In this document: positions 8,259 to 17,820 of the stretch, one piece after another
Position numbering within the stretch: position 1 is the stretch's first letter
Layout of the letters: the number at the start of each line of letters is the position of its first letter
NCBI GenBank assembly: GCA_946404865.1
Contig: CAMJFC010000013.1
Location: forward strand, 1 to 56,498
Source: an uncultured Prevotellaceae bacterium
GTDB taxonomy: Bacteria > Bacteroidota > Bacteroidia > Bacteroidales > Bacteroidaceae
Reading direction: 5' to 3'
DNA: 56,498 nucleotides
Notes under the pieces: model-generated
Seen by the model: the letters and a program-made list of their open reading frames with translations, nothing else
Databases searched by the model: none
Told to the model about the DNA's origin: nothing
Translations under genes and position numbers: made by a program

Positions 8259-11117
8259 TTATTTCACCACCACATTCACCATACGTTTTGGAACGATGAT
8301 GACTTTTATGACTTGTTTGCCAGCGATGTATTTCTGCGATTTCTCATCGGCGAGCACTTTCTGTTGGATGGTGTCGTTATCAGCATCTACGGCGAAGGGG
8401 AGTTGGAAACGAGCCTTGCCGTTGAACGAGATGGTGAGTTGCATCTCATTCTCTTTCAGATATTCCTCATTCCATTCAGGCCAAGGAGCGTCGCAGACGC
8501 TGCCTGTCTCACCGTAGGCCTCCCACAGTTCCTCAGCGATATGAGGAGCGAAGGGAGCGATGAGGGCGACGAGGTTTTTCATCAGTTCAAGGTTGGTGCA
8601 TTTCTGCTTGGCCAACTCGTTCGTGCAGGTCATGAAAGCAGCGATACTGGTGTTGTATGAGAACTGCTCAATGTCCTGGCTCACTTTCTTGATGAGTTTA
8701 TGAACGCTCTTCAGACTCTCTTTCGAGGGTTCTGTCTGGACGGGTTTTTCAGCGTTGAACAGTCCGGCTTTGTCGAAGAGACTCCACAAACGGCGGAGGA
8801 ATCCGTTACAACCTGTGATGCCGTTGGTATCCCATGGTTTGGCTTGTGTGATAGGACCGAGAAACATTTCATACAGGCGCAGGGTGTCGGCACCGTAATC
8901 TTCGACGATACTGTCAGGATTGACCACGTTGAACATCGATTTCGACATTTTCTCAATGGCCCATCCACAGATGTATTTACCGTCTTCCAGAATAAATTGT
9001 GCGTTGGCATATTCCGGTCGCCATGCCTTGAATGCCTCAATATCCATTATATCGTTTTTCACGATATTCACATCGACATGTATCTCTGTGGTGTCATATT
9101 GGTCTTTAAGTCCGTACGACACGAAGGTGGGTCGTGTGTCAGCCTCAGCATTGTTGATACGATAAACGAAATTGCTGCGCCCTTGAATCATACCTTGGTT
9201 GACCAATTTTTGGAATGGCTCTTCCTTGCACGACACACCGAGGTCGAAGAGGAATTTATTCCAGAAGCGTGAGTAGATAAGGTGACCGGTGGCATGCTCG
9301 GTACCGCCCACGTAGAGATCCACATTCTGCCAGTATTGGTCTTTCTCTTCCGATACAAGTGCTTGGTCGTTCTTCGGGTCCATATAGCGCAGATAGTAAG
9401 CCGACGACCCTGCGAAACCGGGCATGGTGTTCAGTTCGAGTGGGAAGATGGTCTGATTGTCTATCAGCGATTTGTCGGTCACCTCGTTGGTCACCGTGTT
9501 CCATGCCCATTTCTTGGCATGTCCCAATGGCGGTTCGCCTGTTGCAGTGGGTTTGTATTCATCTATTTCGGGCAGTTCAAGCGGCAGACACTCCTCAGGT
9601 ATCATATAGGGCATGCCGTCTTTGTAATAGACGGGGAACGGCTCACCCCAATATCTTTGGCGTGAGAAGATGGCGTCGCGCAGACGGTAGTTCACCTTCA
9701 CGCGTCCCAGGTGGTGTGTTTTCACATAATCCTTGGTAGCGGCGATGGCCTCTTTCACGGTCAGTCCGTTGAGTGAGAAGTCGATATAAGGGGTAACGTC
9801 TTTGCGCGGTGAGTTGCACACGATTCCCTCTTTGGCATCGAAACTCTCCTCGCTTACGTCACAACCCTCAATCAGCGGGATGATAGGCAGGTTGAAGTGG
9901 CGGGCAAAAGCATAGTCGCGTGAGTCGTGCGCAGGAACGGCCATGATGGCTCCAGTGCCGTAACCGGCCAGCACGTAGTCGCTCACCCAGATAGGAATGG
10001 CTTCGCCGGTGAAGGGGTTGATGGCATACGAACCGGTGAACACACCCGTCACCTTACGGTCGGCAATACGCTCGCGCTCGGTGCGTTTTTTAGTGGCTGA
10101 AACATAGTCTTCCACAGCTTGGCGCTCGCTGTCGGTCGTCACGAGACTGACATATTCACTCTCAGGGGCCAGCACCATGAAGGTGACACCAAACATCGTG
10201 TCGGCACGGGTGGTGAAGATGGTGAAGTCGATATCACTGTCTTTCACATGGAACACCACCTCAGCACCTTCTGAGCGTCCTATCCAGTTGCGTTGTGTCT
10301 CTTTCAAAGAGTCGGTCCAGTCGATGGTGTCCAATCCGTCGAGCAACCGCTGTGCGTATGCCGACACGCGCAGGCACCACTGCATCATCTTTTTCTGTAC
10401 CACGGGGTAACCGCCGCGCACGCTCAGTCCGTCCACCACCTCGTCATTGGCTAATACCGTGCCCAAACCGGCGCACCAGTTCACCATGGTCTCGCCCAAA
10501 TAGGCGATGCGGTAGTTCATCAGTGTCTGTTGCTGTTCGCGCTCACCCATGGCGTTCCATTCATCGGCCGTCAAAGTCAGTTCTTCGCTGCAAGCCACGT
10601 CCAACCCCTCGGTGCCGTTCTCAGAGAGATATTTCATCAGTTGACTGATGGGTTGTGCTTTTTGTAATTTGTTGTCATAATAAGAGGCGAACATCTTTTG
10701 GAAAGCCCATTGTGTCCAATGGTAATAACCGGGTTCACAGGTGCGCACTTCGCGGTCCCAATCGAAGCAGAATCCTATCTTATCCAACTGACTGCGGTAG
10801 CGGTTGATGTTCTGGCTGGTGGTGATGGCAGGATGTTGTCCTGTCTGTATGGCATATTGTTCGGCAGGCAGTCCGTATGCGTCGTAACCCATAGGGTTGA
10901 GCACATTGAATCCCTGTTGCCGTTTATATCGTGCATAGATATCGCTGGCGATATAGCCTAAGGGATGTCCCACGTGCAGTCCGGCACCGGAGGGGTAGGG
11001 GAACATATTGAGCACATAATATTTCTTTTTTTGTGCGTCTTCTTTTACTTGGTAGGTCTTATTCTCCACCCATTTCTGTTGCCATTTCTTTTCTATTTCC
11101 CTAAAATTGTAGTCCAT
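8259..11117 (-). CDS. leuS: Leucyl-tRNA synthetase
   Basis: Charges tRNA-Leu. I start it at [16 protein letters not shown] (ATG at 11115-11117), giving 952 residues; an upstream in-frame extension of 23 codons does not resemble the family. The HIGH-type motif is [10 protein letters not shown] near residue 45, the editing domain occupies roughly residues 230-430, and the KMSKS motif appears as EKMSKSMFN near residue 700. The C-terminal anticodon-binding and tail domains are complete. A -7 box at 11144-11151 precedes the start. It heads leuS-yitT-rdgB-porZ. Confidence 0.97.
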   Translation of the reverse strand: MDYNFREIEKKWQQKWVENKTYQVKEDAQKKKYYVLNMFPYPSGAGLHVGHPLGYIASDIYARYKRQQGFNVLNPMGYDAYGLPAEQYAIQTGQHPAITTSQNINRYRSQLDKIGFCFDWDREVRTCEPGYYHWTQWAFQKMFASYYDNKLQKAQPISQLMKYLSENGTEGLDVACSEELTLTADEWNAMGEREQQQTLMNYRIAYLGETMVNWCAGLGTVLANDEVVDGLSVRGGYPVVQKKMMQWCLRVSAYAQRLLDGLDTIDWTDSLKETQRNWIGRSEGAEVVFHVKDSDIDFTIFTTRADTMFGVTFMVLAPESEYVSLVTTDSERQAVEDYVSATKKRTERERIADRKVTGVFTGSYAINPFTGEAIPIWVSDYVLAGYGTGAIMAVPAHDSRDYAFARHFNLPIIPLIEGCDVSEESFDAKEGIVCNSPRKDVTPYIDFSLNGLTVKEAIAATKDYVKTHHLGRVKVNYRLRDAIFSRQRYWGEPFPVYYKDGMPYMIPEECLPLELPEIDEYKPTATGEPPLGHAKKWAWNTVTNEVTDKSLIDNQTIFPLELNTMPGFAGSSAYYLRYMDPKNDQALVSEEKDQYWQNVDLYVGGTEHATGHLIYSRFWNKFLFDLGVSCKEEPFQKLVNQGMIQGRSNFVYRINNAEADTRPTFVSYGLKDQYDTTEIHVDVNIVKNDIMDIEAFKAWRPEYANAQFILEDGKYICGWAIEKMSKSMFNVVNPDSIVEDYGADTLRLYEMFLGPITQAKPWDTNGITGCNGFLRRLWSLFDKAGLFNAEKPVQTEPSKESLKSVHKLIKKVSQDIEQFSYNTSIAAFMTCTNELAKQKCTNLELMKNLVALIAPFAPHIAEELWEAYGETGSVCDAPWPEWNEEYLKENEMQLTISFNGKARFQLPFAVDADNDTIQQKVLADEKSQKYIAGKQVIKVIIVPKRMVNVVVK

Positions 11118-11143
11118 TTTGCTAATTATAAATGATTTGGCTG

Positions 11144-11151
11144 CAAAATTA
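11144..11151 (-). promoter_or_regulatory. Putative leuS promoter (-7 box)
   Basis: The minus strand reads TAATTTTG, which fits TAnnTTTG, 27 bp before the leuS ATG. The -33 element is weak (TTTT rather than TTTG). Confidence 0.45.
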
Positions 11152-11301
11152 CATAAAAAATACGATTTAAAAACCAGACAACTCAAGAAATTGTATGAAG
11201 TTTCGCTTTAGTTCAACTTTTTGTAATTGAGAAGTCGAGTAATTAAGCAGTTGAGAAGTAAAGAAGATAAGTTATTAAGCAGGAATACTTTGACTAATGT
11301 C

Positions 11302-11346
11302 CTTTAACTTCTCTAACATCCTTAACTTCTTTAACTTCCGAAAGTT
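11302..11346 (-). repeat. Period-9 array between the ArnT-like gene and leuS
   Basis: Four to five nine-base units of the type CTTTAACTT (plus strand) sit in the 268-bp spacer. The flanking spacer also carries related AAGTTA/TTAAC words. Both neighbours are on the minus strand. Apart from this array and the leuS promoter I see nothing else in the spacer. Confidence 0.55.
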
Positions 11347-11385
11347 GAGTCACTTAACTGCTTAATGATTGTGACATTTGAGATG

Positions 11386-13170
11386 CTAATTTGTTCTCTC
11401 CTTGGTGATGAATTGTGTGTGCTGTGCAAGTGTATGGCAAGAAGAAAACTGATACAATACAATCTGACGCTTCATCACAGGTTTGCGACCGCTGTTGTAC
11501 ACTTCTGTGAAACAATATCCCTCGTCCTCAAAACGAGACAGACATTGACGTGCATCGTCGCGACTGATGATGAGAAAACCATGGTCGGGATGTGACGAGA
11601 ACGGCTTCACGCGGTTGCCTAAATAATAATGCAACTCATAGTAATGGTTGTGCTCGTCTGTGGCCTGCTCATTCTCCAAAAGATATTCATAGATGTCACC
11701 ACCCGACGGTTCTGCCTCACGGGCGATGTCCTGCGCCACCCGCTTCACCGACTGGGCATTGAGGGTGGCGGGTTTCACCACGCTGTCAACAGGGATGTAG
11801 AGCGCTAACGTCATGAGGATGATATCGAGCACATGGCGGTGGAAAGACGATTTGTTGCCGCGTAGCCACTTCCACCAATAAGCGCATAAGAACGATGGGA
11901 TGATGATAAGTACCCACGACCACACATTCCAGATGGAGTGCAACTGATGGGCCATGTCGATGCCGTTCTGCGCCCGGCGGCCATGGAAGAAACTCTCTGG
12001 GATGGTGATGAACTGATTGCACACCAGAATGATGATGAGCAACATGCCCAGCACCGAAACAAAACCTCCGTAAATCTTGATGGCGACATTGCGGTGATCG
12101 ACCAGCCAATAGACGTAGCGGGCGATAAAGAAACTGAGGAAGGGATAGAGGGGCATCAGATGGATGCTGCGCTTGCTCTCAGCAATGCAACAGAAGAAGA
12201 GCACCACGATAATGACTGAGAGCGAGAACACATGAATGGGGTCGGTGTTGCGGAACCAATATTTAACGCGAAGCCATATCCCATGCACACGGTCCTGGCT
12301 CATCTGTCGGTGCAGACTACGGTAGGGCAGGGTGAATAGTGAGATGATAATGAGAAAACACCATGGCAGGAAACCCATCAGGAAGAAGAGCACATTGGGC
12401 AACCACGATGAGATGGGTTCAAAGTCGGATACGGAACGGATGAGCTGACCCACTGTGTCGTGCCATGCCATGGCGAGGAAGGCTTCACCTCCCTGCTGAT
12501 AAGCCGCCAAATACCATGCTGTGGGCAACACCAGAGACAGTAGTCCGATGGCTAACATCCAAAGCAGGGTCTTCAACACTGACACCCGGCGCAACAGCAG
12601 GAAGAGGGTCATGGCCAGACAACAAATCAAAATCATCGCAGGACCCTTGGTCAGGGCACTCAGACTCAATAGCAACACGGCCAGCCAGGGCACTCCCTTC
12701 ATGTCGCGCTCATACCAACGGTAGAGGAGATAAAGCGCACCTACCATGCAACAGGTGAATACCATATCGACACGACAGTTGAACCCTTGACGGTGCAACT
12801 CGTAGGTGGTAAACGTAATGCAGGTGGTAAGCAGGGCGGTAAACAGATTCCGTCGCTTGACAAAGAAGGAGAAGGTGGCAAGACAGAGGGCAATAAAAGC
12901 CACAGCTGAGGGGAAACGGGCCGTGAACTCGTTCACACCGCCACGGATGGCAGAGACAACAGCGACACACCAGTGGAAGAAAGGAGGCTGATGGGTAAAC
13001 TCACCGGCTTGGTCGAGAGGCAATATCCAATTGCCCGACTCCAGCATATTGCTGGCGACGAGTGCCTCGCGAGGTTCACCCATTGTATTGAAGTCGTATA
13101 TCCCCAAGAAGGGAACGACCAACAAGGTGAACAAGACGAACATAATCCAAAAGACCTTCTTCTTTGTCAT
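11386..13170 (-). CDS. ArnT/PMT-like membrane glycosyltransferase
   Basis: A 594-residue polytopic membrane protein of the GT-C fold, GT39/GT83 type. These enzymes move a sugar from a polyprenyl-phosphate donor onto lipid A, a glycan or a protein on the periplasmic side. The first loop holds the acidic motif GEPREALVASNML after the first membrane segment, and QPPFFHWC follows near residue 63, as in ArnT-type enzymes. About 11 to 12 hydrophobic segments are visible, with a soluble C-terminal domain after residue 450. It starts 54 bp after the DUF3108 gene. The substrate cannot be told from sequence alone. Confidence 0.85.
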   Translation of the reverse strand: MTKKKVFWIMFVLFTLLVVPFLGIYDFNTMGEPREALVASNMLESGNWILPLDQAGEFTHQPPFFHWCVAVVSAIRGGVNEFTARFPSAVAFIALCLATFSFFVKRRNLFTALLTTCITFTTYELHRQGFNCRVDMVFTCCMVGALYLLYRWYERDMKGVPWLAVLLLSLSALTKGPAMILICCLAMTLFLLLRRVSVLKTLLWMLAIGLLSLVLPTAWYLAAYQQGGEAFLAMAWHDTVGQLIRSVSDFEPISSWLPNVLFFLMGFLPWCFLIIISLFTLPYRSLHRQMSQDRVHGIWLRVKYWFRNTDPIHVFSLSVIIVVLFFCCIAESKRSIHLMPLYPFLSFFIARYVYWLVDHRNVAIKIYGGFVSVLGMLLIIILVCNQFITIPESFFHGRRAQNGIDMAHQLHSIWNVWSWVLIIIPSFLCAYWWKWLRGNKSSFHRHVLDIILMTLALYIPVDSVVKPATLNAQSVKRVAQDIAREAEPSGGDIYEYLLENEQATDEHNHYYELHYYLGNRVKPFSSHPDHGFLIISRDDARQCLSRFEDEGYCFTEVYNSGRKPVMKRQIVLYQFSSCHTLAQHTQFITKERTN

Positions 13171-13224
13171 TCCACTGTTATGTGTTTAGTGTTCTAACTC
13201 TGTTGATGGTTAAGTGTTAAGTTG

Positions 13225-14040
13225 TCACTTTGCTGAAGTGATAGGACTGCGGTTGCCTTTGATGCTGGTAACAAACGCTTTGGCCGAACCGAAGTTCAGT
13301 TCCAAATCGATGCGCACAGGGATGTGGTTGGGATCATCGGTGACGAAGAAGGTGGCTATATCACGCCACTTCTGCTTGCGTTTGCTATACTCGGTGTAGG
13401 TGAGTTTCAGACAGCGGTATTTCACACCGTTGTCGCCCTTTACGGTCTCCTTGCCTTTGTATTGCAGTTTGGCTTCCGCGATGCCGTCACCGTCGGCCAC
13501 AGGTTGTTTCAAAGTATAACCCGGTTGCCACTTCGAGTTGTCGAAACTGCGGGCGCGGACAAAGAGGTTGAGCATATCCACCAGACAGCGGCTGTCGCCT
13601 GCTGAGGTCCATTTGCCGGGTTTGTCATCTTTCTTACGGAACATACGCAGGTTGCAGCGGTCGGAGGTGTAACTGTAGTGTACCTCGTCGATGGTGTAGT
13701 GGTCGCCCTCCTTGGCTCCTTTGCGGAAATAGAGCGGCACCAGGTCGGTGGTGGTGTAGGCCAGAAGTGTATCGCGCATGGTGAAGAAAGCATCGAGTTT
13801 GCCGTTTCCGCGGGTAAGCAGACTGGTGCGGAAGGCTTCCTGCCCTTTATAGGTAGACTTCACGGTTGACATCGAGGCGATACCTACCTTCACCCACACG
13901 AATTGCCAGTTGAAGTAGAGGTTGTATGTGAGGTATTCACCTGAGTTGAATGCGGTATTCTTCAGGGTGCATTGCGCTTGTGCGGTGTTCATGGTGAGCA
14001 CCAGGGCGCATAATAAGATAATCCATTTTTTCGTTTTCAT
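13225..14040 (-). CDS. DUF3108 exported protein
   Basis: 271 residues with signal peptide MKTKKWIILLCALVLTMNTAQA. The body fits DUF3108: an early FNSGEYLTYNLYFNWQFVWVK, then RDTLLAYTTTDLVPLYF, and a late DPNHIPVRIDLELNFGSAKAFV. The family is periplasmic or outer-membrane associated and its function is not established. Its ATG overlaps the stop of the Ig-like lipoprotein gene (ATGA), so the two are translationally coupled and probably work together. Confidence 0.85.
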   Translation of the reverse strand: MKTKKWIILLCALVLTMNTAQAQCTLKNTAFNSGEYLTYNLYFNWQFVWVKVGIASMSTVKSTYKGQEAFRTSLLTRGNGKLDAFFTMRDTLLAYTTTDLVPLYFRKGAKEGDHYTIDEVHYSYTSDRCNLRMFRKKDDKPGKWTSAGDSRCLVDMLNLFVRARSFDNSKWQPGYTLKQPVADGDGIAEAKLQYKGKETVKGDNGVKYRCLKLTYTEYSKRKQKWRDIATFFVTDDPNHIPVRIDLELNFGSAKAFVTSIKGNRSPITSAK

Positions 14041-15956
14041 TGTGTTGAGAGGTTTTTGGGAATATACTCTATGCCCATCTTACGGGCACGTTCAATATTA
14101 CGTTGTTTCACTTTCTTTTCTTTATCGGCTTTCTGTTTGGTGATGGCACCAGGCTTCTGGCGCTCAGCACCGATTGCCATGGGATTCCAGTCTTGCTCTA
14201 CCGTCCATTTGGCTTTGCATTCTATCTTATCGGGATAGTAACAGACGGTCTCCGCCTGTAAGTCATTATCGTAGGAACCAGTGTCCCATTCTCCGTTGTC
14301 GTTGGTGTCTTCAAAGGCACGCAGGTAGTAGATGCCTGGTTTGATGTACATAAACTCCGCCGTGTGCTGTCGGCAGGTGACTTCTTTGAACACCTTGTCA
14401 CTTCCGTTGAGCAACTGCACCACCCATGGAGCATTACCCACATCGGTGAGATGGATGGTGATGCTGGTGAAATCGTCTTCGGATTTGAGTTTGGTACTCT
14501 GTTTAAAAGCTTTATTGCACATTCCGTAGATGTCGGTAAACGCAGCGGAATCCACCTCCAGACTGTATTCTTGATTGAGCTGCCATTGCCCGTCGTTGTT
14601 GCCAGGGCTGAGGGTGTAGTAGCGTTTCACGTCGCCCGCATTAGAGTGGTTGCGCCCCATATAGGGTTCCAACCGCAGTCCGATGTCGGTCCACAGTGTG
14701 TCTTCCTTCATATAGAGGTGCATGGCAGTGGTGTCGATGACAGCCATAGGCGTGGGGAAGACGATGGTTGCCTGGTTCTCTGGGGTCAGGTCGTTCATTG
14801 TGATTTTCACGTCGAGGAACGACTTGGGCAGTTCCGTCTCCACGGTTTTTCCTTTTTTCTTGGCGCGTTCTTGGCGTTTCTCCCATTTCTCCAGCTCTTT
14901 CTTCTTCTCTTTCATGCGTCGCTCATACGGCACTTTGGGCAGCATCTCGAAGGTATCGGTCTCCCAAACCAGTTGTCCGAGGGTGTCGGTGACATGGTAG
15001 CGGGCGGCAATGTGCAGGGTGTCCTGGTTGATGAGTGTGGTGTCGCGCAACCAATAGGTGATGGTGTCGCGCTTGGTGGTATGCTCTGTGAGGAAGGCAT
15101 CTTTGGCATCAAAGTTGAGTCCCTCCAACTCAGGTATGATGCTGTCGCCGTAAGTGAAATAGAAGTTGAGCCGTTCGGGATTGACTCGCTCTCTCTTGAT
15201 GAGGTAACGGTCGGTTTGTTTTTCGGTGAAGGCACGCAGTACGATGTCGTCGGGCAGGAAGTGCGTGTAGCCTGTTTGTATGATGTCTTCGATGTGAAGC
15301 GAGTCGCGCCAGATGGTGTCCTGCCGGATGTCTGGTTTGGCCGACGGCACGATGATATCATGATTGAATGCCACCATCTCGCTCTTCTGTTTGAACATAT
15401 AGTCACCATCGGCGTCTTGCAGCGCATAGGCGCGATATTGGCCATGAGCCACACCTTTGATGACGAAACGACCGCGACTGTCGGTGCGCGACACACGCAG
15501 CATGGGTTCATGTGTAAATGCACTGTCGGCCAGGTTGTTATAAAGGCCAACGAGGATACCTTTCAATGGTTCAAGGTTTTGTGCATCAACCACATACCCC
15601 GACACCTCCATCGTGTCTATCTCGCCTCCCGTAGAGAAACTGTAGGTGTAGTTGCCCAGCGGGTTGCCCTCATTATTGTCGGTGATGGCGTCGCTGAAGT
15701 CGATGGTATAGGTGGTATTGGGTTTGAGGGTGTCTTTCAACTCCACGATGATGCGTTTGCCTGTGGCTTTGATTTCAGGCATCTCCAGTTGTGGGGGCGA
15801 AATCACCACTTTCTCCTGTGCATTTTCCAACTTGATAAACTCATCGAAGTAAATGATGACCTTTTGTGAATGGACATCAGTGGCACCGTCTTCGGGCATG
15901 CACGCCATCACGCTCGGCGGGGTCTCGTCGTACCATCCACCGTCGGGTTTGCCCAT
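14037..15956 (-). CDS. Ig-like (SbsA-type) lipoprotein; start codon not canonical
   Basis: A 639-residue frame from the first ATG, containing an N-terminal bacterial Ig-like/SbsA domain (DETPPSVMACMPEDGATDV, then VIIYFDEFIKL), a carboxypeptidase-like segment (EVSGYVVDAQNLEPLKGILV), a Lys/Glu-rich coiled stretch near residues 345-375, and a C-terminal domain ending in a basic tail. The reading frame is open a further 28 codons upstream of that ATG and encodes a lipoprotein signal ending TLLTFLSCAK. The real protein therefore almost certainly starts near 16023-16035, although no ATG, GTG or TTG exists there. An ATC at 16023-16025 or a lost start codon are the options. It is coupled to DUF3108 by a 4-bp overlap. 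Function unknown. Confidence 0.8.
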   Translation of the reverse strand: MGKPDGGWYDETPPSVMACMPEDGATDVHSQKVIIYFDEFIKLENAQEKVVISPPQLEMPEIKATGKRIIVELKDTLKPNTTYTIDFSDAITDNNEGNPLGNYTYSFSTGGEIDTMEVSGYVVDAQNLEPLKGILVGLYNNLADSAFTHEPMLRVSRTDSRGRFVIKGVAHGQYRAYALQDADGDYMFKQKSEMVAFNHDIIVPSAKPDIRQDTIWRDSLHIEDIIQTGYTHFLPDDIVLRAFTEKQTDRYLIKRERVNPERLNFYFTYGDSIIPELEGLNFDAKDAFLTEHTTKRDTITYWLRDTTLINQDTLHIAARYHVTDTLGQLVWETDTFEMLPKVPYERRMKEKKKELEKWEKRQERAKKKGKTVETELPKSFLDVKITMNDLTPENQATIVFPTPMAVIDTTAMHLYMKEDTLWTDIGLRLEPYMGRNHSNAGDVKRYYTLSPGNNDGQWQLNQEYSLEVDSAAFTDIYGMCNKAFKQSTKLKSEDDFTSITIHLTDVGNAPWVVQLLNGSDKVFKEVTCRQHTAEFMYIKPGIYYLRAFEDTNDNGEWDTGSYDNDLQAETVCYYPDKIECKAKWTVEQDWNPMAIGAERQKPGAITKQKADKEKKVKQRNIERARKMGIEYIPKNLSTQ

Positions 15957-16041
15957 CTTCGCGCACGAGAGAAATGTGAGCAGTGTCAGGCATACGGTCC
16001 AGATATGTATTACTTTTGGGTTGATGAGTTTTTTATTTTTT

Positions 16042-16148
16042 CGTTATTACGTTTTGCAGTTATTTCGTTATGCCGTCATTCCGTTATCACGTTATACCGT
16101 TAGCGTTATATCGTCATCACGTCATTTCTTGATATCATTATGACGTTA
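16042..16148 (-). repeat. CGTYATNN period-8 array
   Basis: About thirteen mostly eight-base units beginning CGTTAT or CGTCAT (plus strand) lie directly upstream of the frame of the Ig-like lipoprotein. The same family fills part of the 49660-49865 spacer. Here the array reaches to about 10 bases from where the missing start codon of the lipoprotein should be. Confidence 0.7.
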
Positions 16149-16162
16149 AAACGGCAGAATCT

Positions 16163-16220
16163 TTTAATTTTGTAATGTTATAATTATTTAATTTTGTAAT
16201 GTTATAATTATTTAATTTTG
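16163..16220 (-). repeat. 24-bp tandem duplication of the GH3 gene end
   Basis: Two perfect 24-base copies (16163-16186 and 16187-16210) and a third partial copy (16211-16220) that contains the last codons and TAA stop of the GH3 gene. The unit is A/T-rich and its boundary is set by the stop region of the gene. Confidence 0.8.
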
Positions 16221-17759
16221 AAATGGAATATCGTTTATGGTTGTGATGTTTTCTTTATTCATCTCAATCAATTCTTCGATGGTTTTACGGTTGTTGGAGA
16301 GACGGGGCACCTTATGCTGACCACCGAGTTTTCCACGCGATTTGAGCCAGTCGTTGAAGAGGTTTTTGCGCGCCTTGATGATTTCCAAGTGCTGCAAGGT
16401 GATGTTTTTATAGCGCTTGGCCTCGTAGTCGCTGTTAATCTCTTGCAGTTTCTGGTCGAGCAGGTCGGCAAAGTGATCCATATTCTCGGGCTCTTTGGCG
16501 AACTCTATTATCCATTGGTGGCGGCATTTGGCTTTACCGTCCATAAACACGGGGGCAGCGGTATAGTCGAGCACCTCGGCTCCGGTCTGCTGACAGGCAT
16601 AGAACAACCCCTGTTCGGCATTATCCACAATCAGTTCTTCGCCGAAGGCATTGATGAAATGCTTGGTGCGCCCTGTGATAATGAATTTATAGGGATTTTT
16701 TGAGGTGAATTTCACGGTGTCGCCGATGATGTAGCGCCACAGTCCGCAGGTGGTGGAGATGACCATGGCATAGTTGACATCGGTCTTGACGCCTGTGAGC
16801 GGCACCACCGTGGGATTCTCGCTGCCGAACTCGTCCATGGGTATGAACTCGTAATACACGCCGTAGTCGAGCATGAGCAGCATGGAGGGGTCATTGAGGT
16901 CGCTCTGGATGCCGAAGAAACCCTCGCTGGCGTTGTACGTCTCCATATAGTGCATGTCGGGCGAGGTAATCAACTCTTGATATTGCTGGCGATAGGGGGT
17001 AAAGGCCACTCCTCCGTGGAAAAACACCTCGATGTTGGGCCACACCTCTTCGAGATGGGTCTTGCCCGAGAGTTCCATCACCCGTGTGAGCACTGAGAGC
17101 ATCCATGAAGGCACGCCCGACAGGTTGGTGACGTTTTTCTTCAGCGTCTCATGAGCGATGCGGTCGCGTTTCACCTCAAAGTCACTCAGCAGTGCCGTTT
17201 GTTTCTTGGGCACACGCACAAAATTGACCACAGGGTTGATATTCTCGATGAGGATAGCACTCAGGTCGCCCACCAGACTGTTGTTGAGGTTGTAGTTCGA
17301 TGAGTGGCTCCCGCCGAGGATGAGTCCTTTGCCGTCGAACATCCGACTCTTGGGGTTGTTGAGCAGGTAGAGTGCCACGCTGTCGAATCCGCCGGCATAG
17401 TGGATGCCTTGCAGACCCTCGTTGCTCACAGGTATGAATTTACTCTTGTCGTTGGTCGTGCCTGATGACTTGGCATACCATCTGACCGTTCCAGGCCAGA
17501 GCACATCGGTCTCGCCGTGGCGCATACGGTCGATGTCAGCCTTGAGTTCCTCATAGGTATTGAGTGGCACATTGGCTGAAAAATCCTCATAGCTTTTGAT
17601 GGTGCTGAAGAGGTGCTTTCGTCCGTATTCTGTGTCAGAGGCACGTTCTATCAGGTGCCTGAGTACCTGTGCTTGAAGGATGTCGGCTTCGTTGTTATGC
17701 CGCTGCAAGTCTTTTTGTCTTGAGCGGAAGAACCATGATGCGATGCTTGTTAATCCCAT
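16212..17759 (-). CDS. GH3 auxin-responsive-promoter family protein
   Basis: 515 residues of the GH3 family, a branch of the ANL adenylating enzymes that in plants joins amino acids to acyl acids. Bacterial members are common in Bacteroidetes with unknown substrates. Visible motifs are the P-loop-like KSSGTTNDKSKFIPVS near residue 110, YNASEGFFGIQSD near residue 280, and GLWRYIIGDTVKFTS near residue 335, followed by the C-terminal lid with FGEELIVDNAEQGL. It lies 61 bp after rnc in the acpP-fabF-rnc group. A lipid or acyl substrate would fit that company, but this is inference. Confidence 0.9.
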   Translation of the reverse strand: MGLTSIASWFFRSRQKDLQRHNNEADILQAQVLRHLIERASDTEYGRKHLFSTIKSYEDFSANVPLNTYEELKADIDRMRHGETDVLWPGTVRWYAKSSGTTNDKSKFIPVSNEGLQGIHYAGGFDSVALYLLNNPKSRMFDGKGLILGGSHSSNYNLNNSLVGDLSAILIENINPVVNFVRVPKKQTALLSDFEVKRDRIAHETLKKNVTNLSGVPSWMLSVLTRVMELSGKTHLEEVWPNIEVFFHGGVAFTPYRQQYQELITSPDMHYMETYNASEGFFGIQSDLNDPSMLLMLDYGVYYEFIPMDEFGSENPTVVPLTGVKTDVNYAMVISTTCGLWRYIIGDTVKFTSKNPYKFIITGRTKHFINAFGEELIVDNAEQGLFYACQQTGAEVLDYTAAPVFMDGKAKCRHQWIIEFAKEPENMDHFADLLDQKLQEINSDYEAKRYKNITLQHLEIIKARKNLFNDWLKSRGKLGGQHKVPRLSNNRKTIEELIEMNKENITTINDIPFQN

Positions 17760-17820
17760 TTTCTTGACATATTGAATTGCAAAAATAGCGCAATCTTTTG
17801 GAATAGGGGAAATTTTTTAA

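Noticed and set aside
14364..15869. 501-codon plus-strand frame opposite the Ig-like lipoprotein
   Set aside because: Antisense shadow. The minus-strand frame has recognisable domains and operon context.
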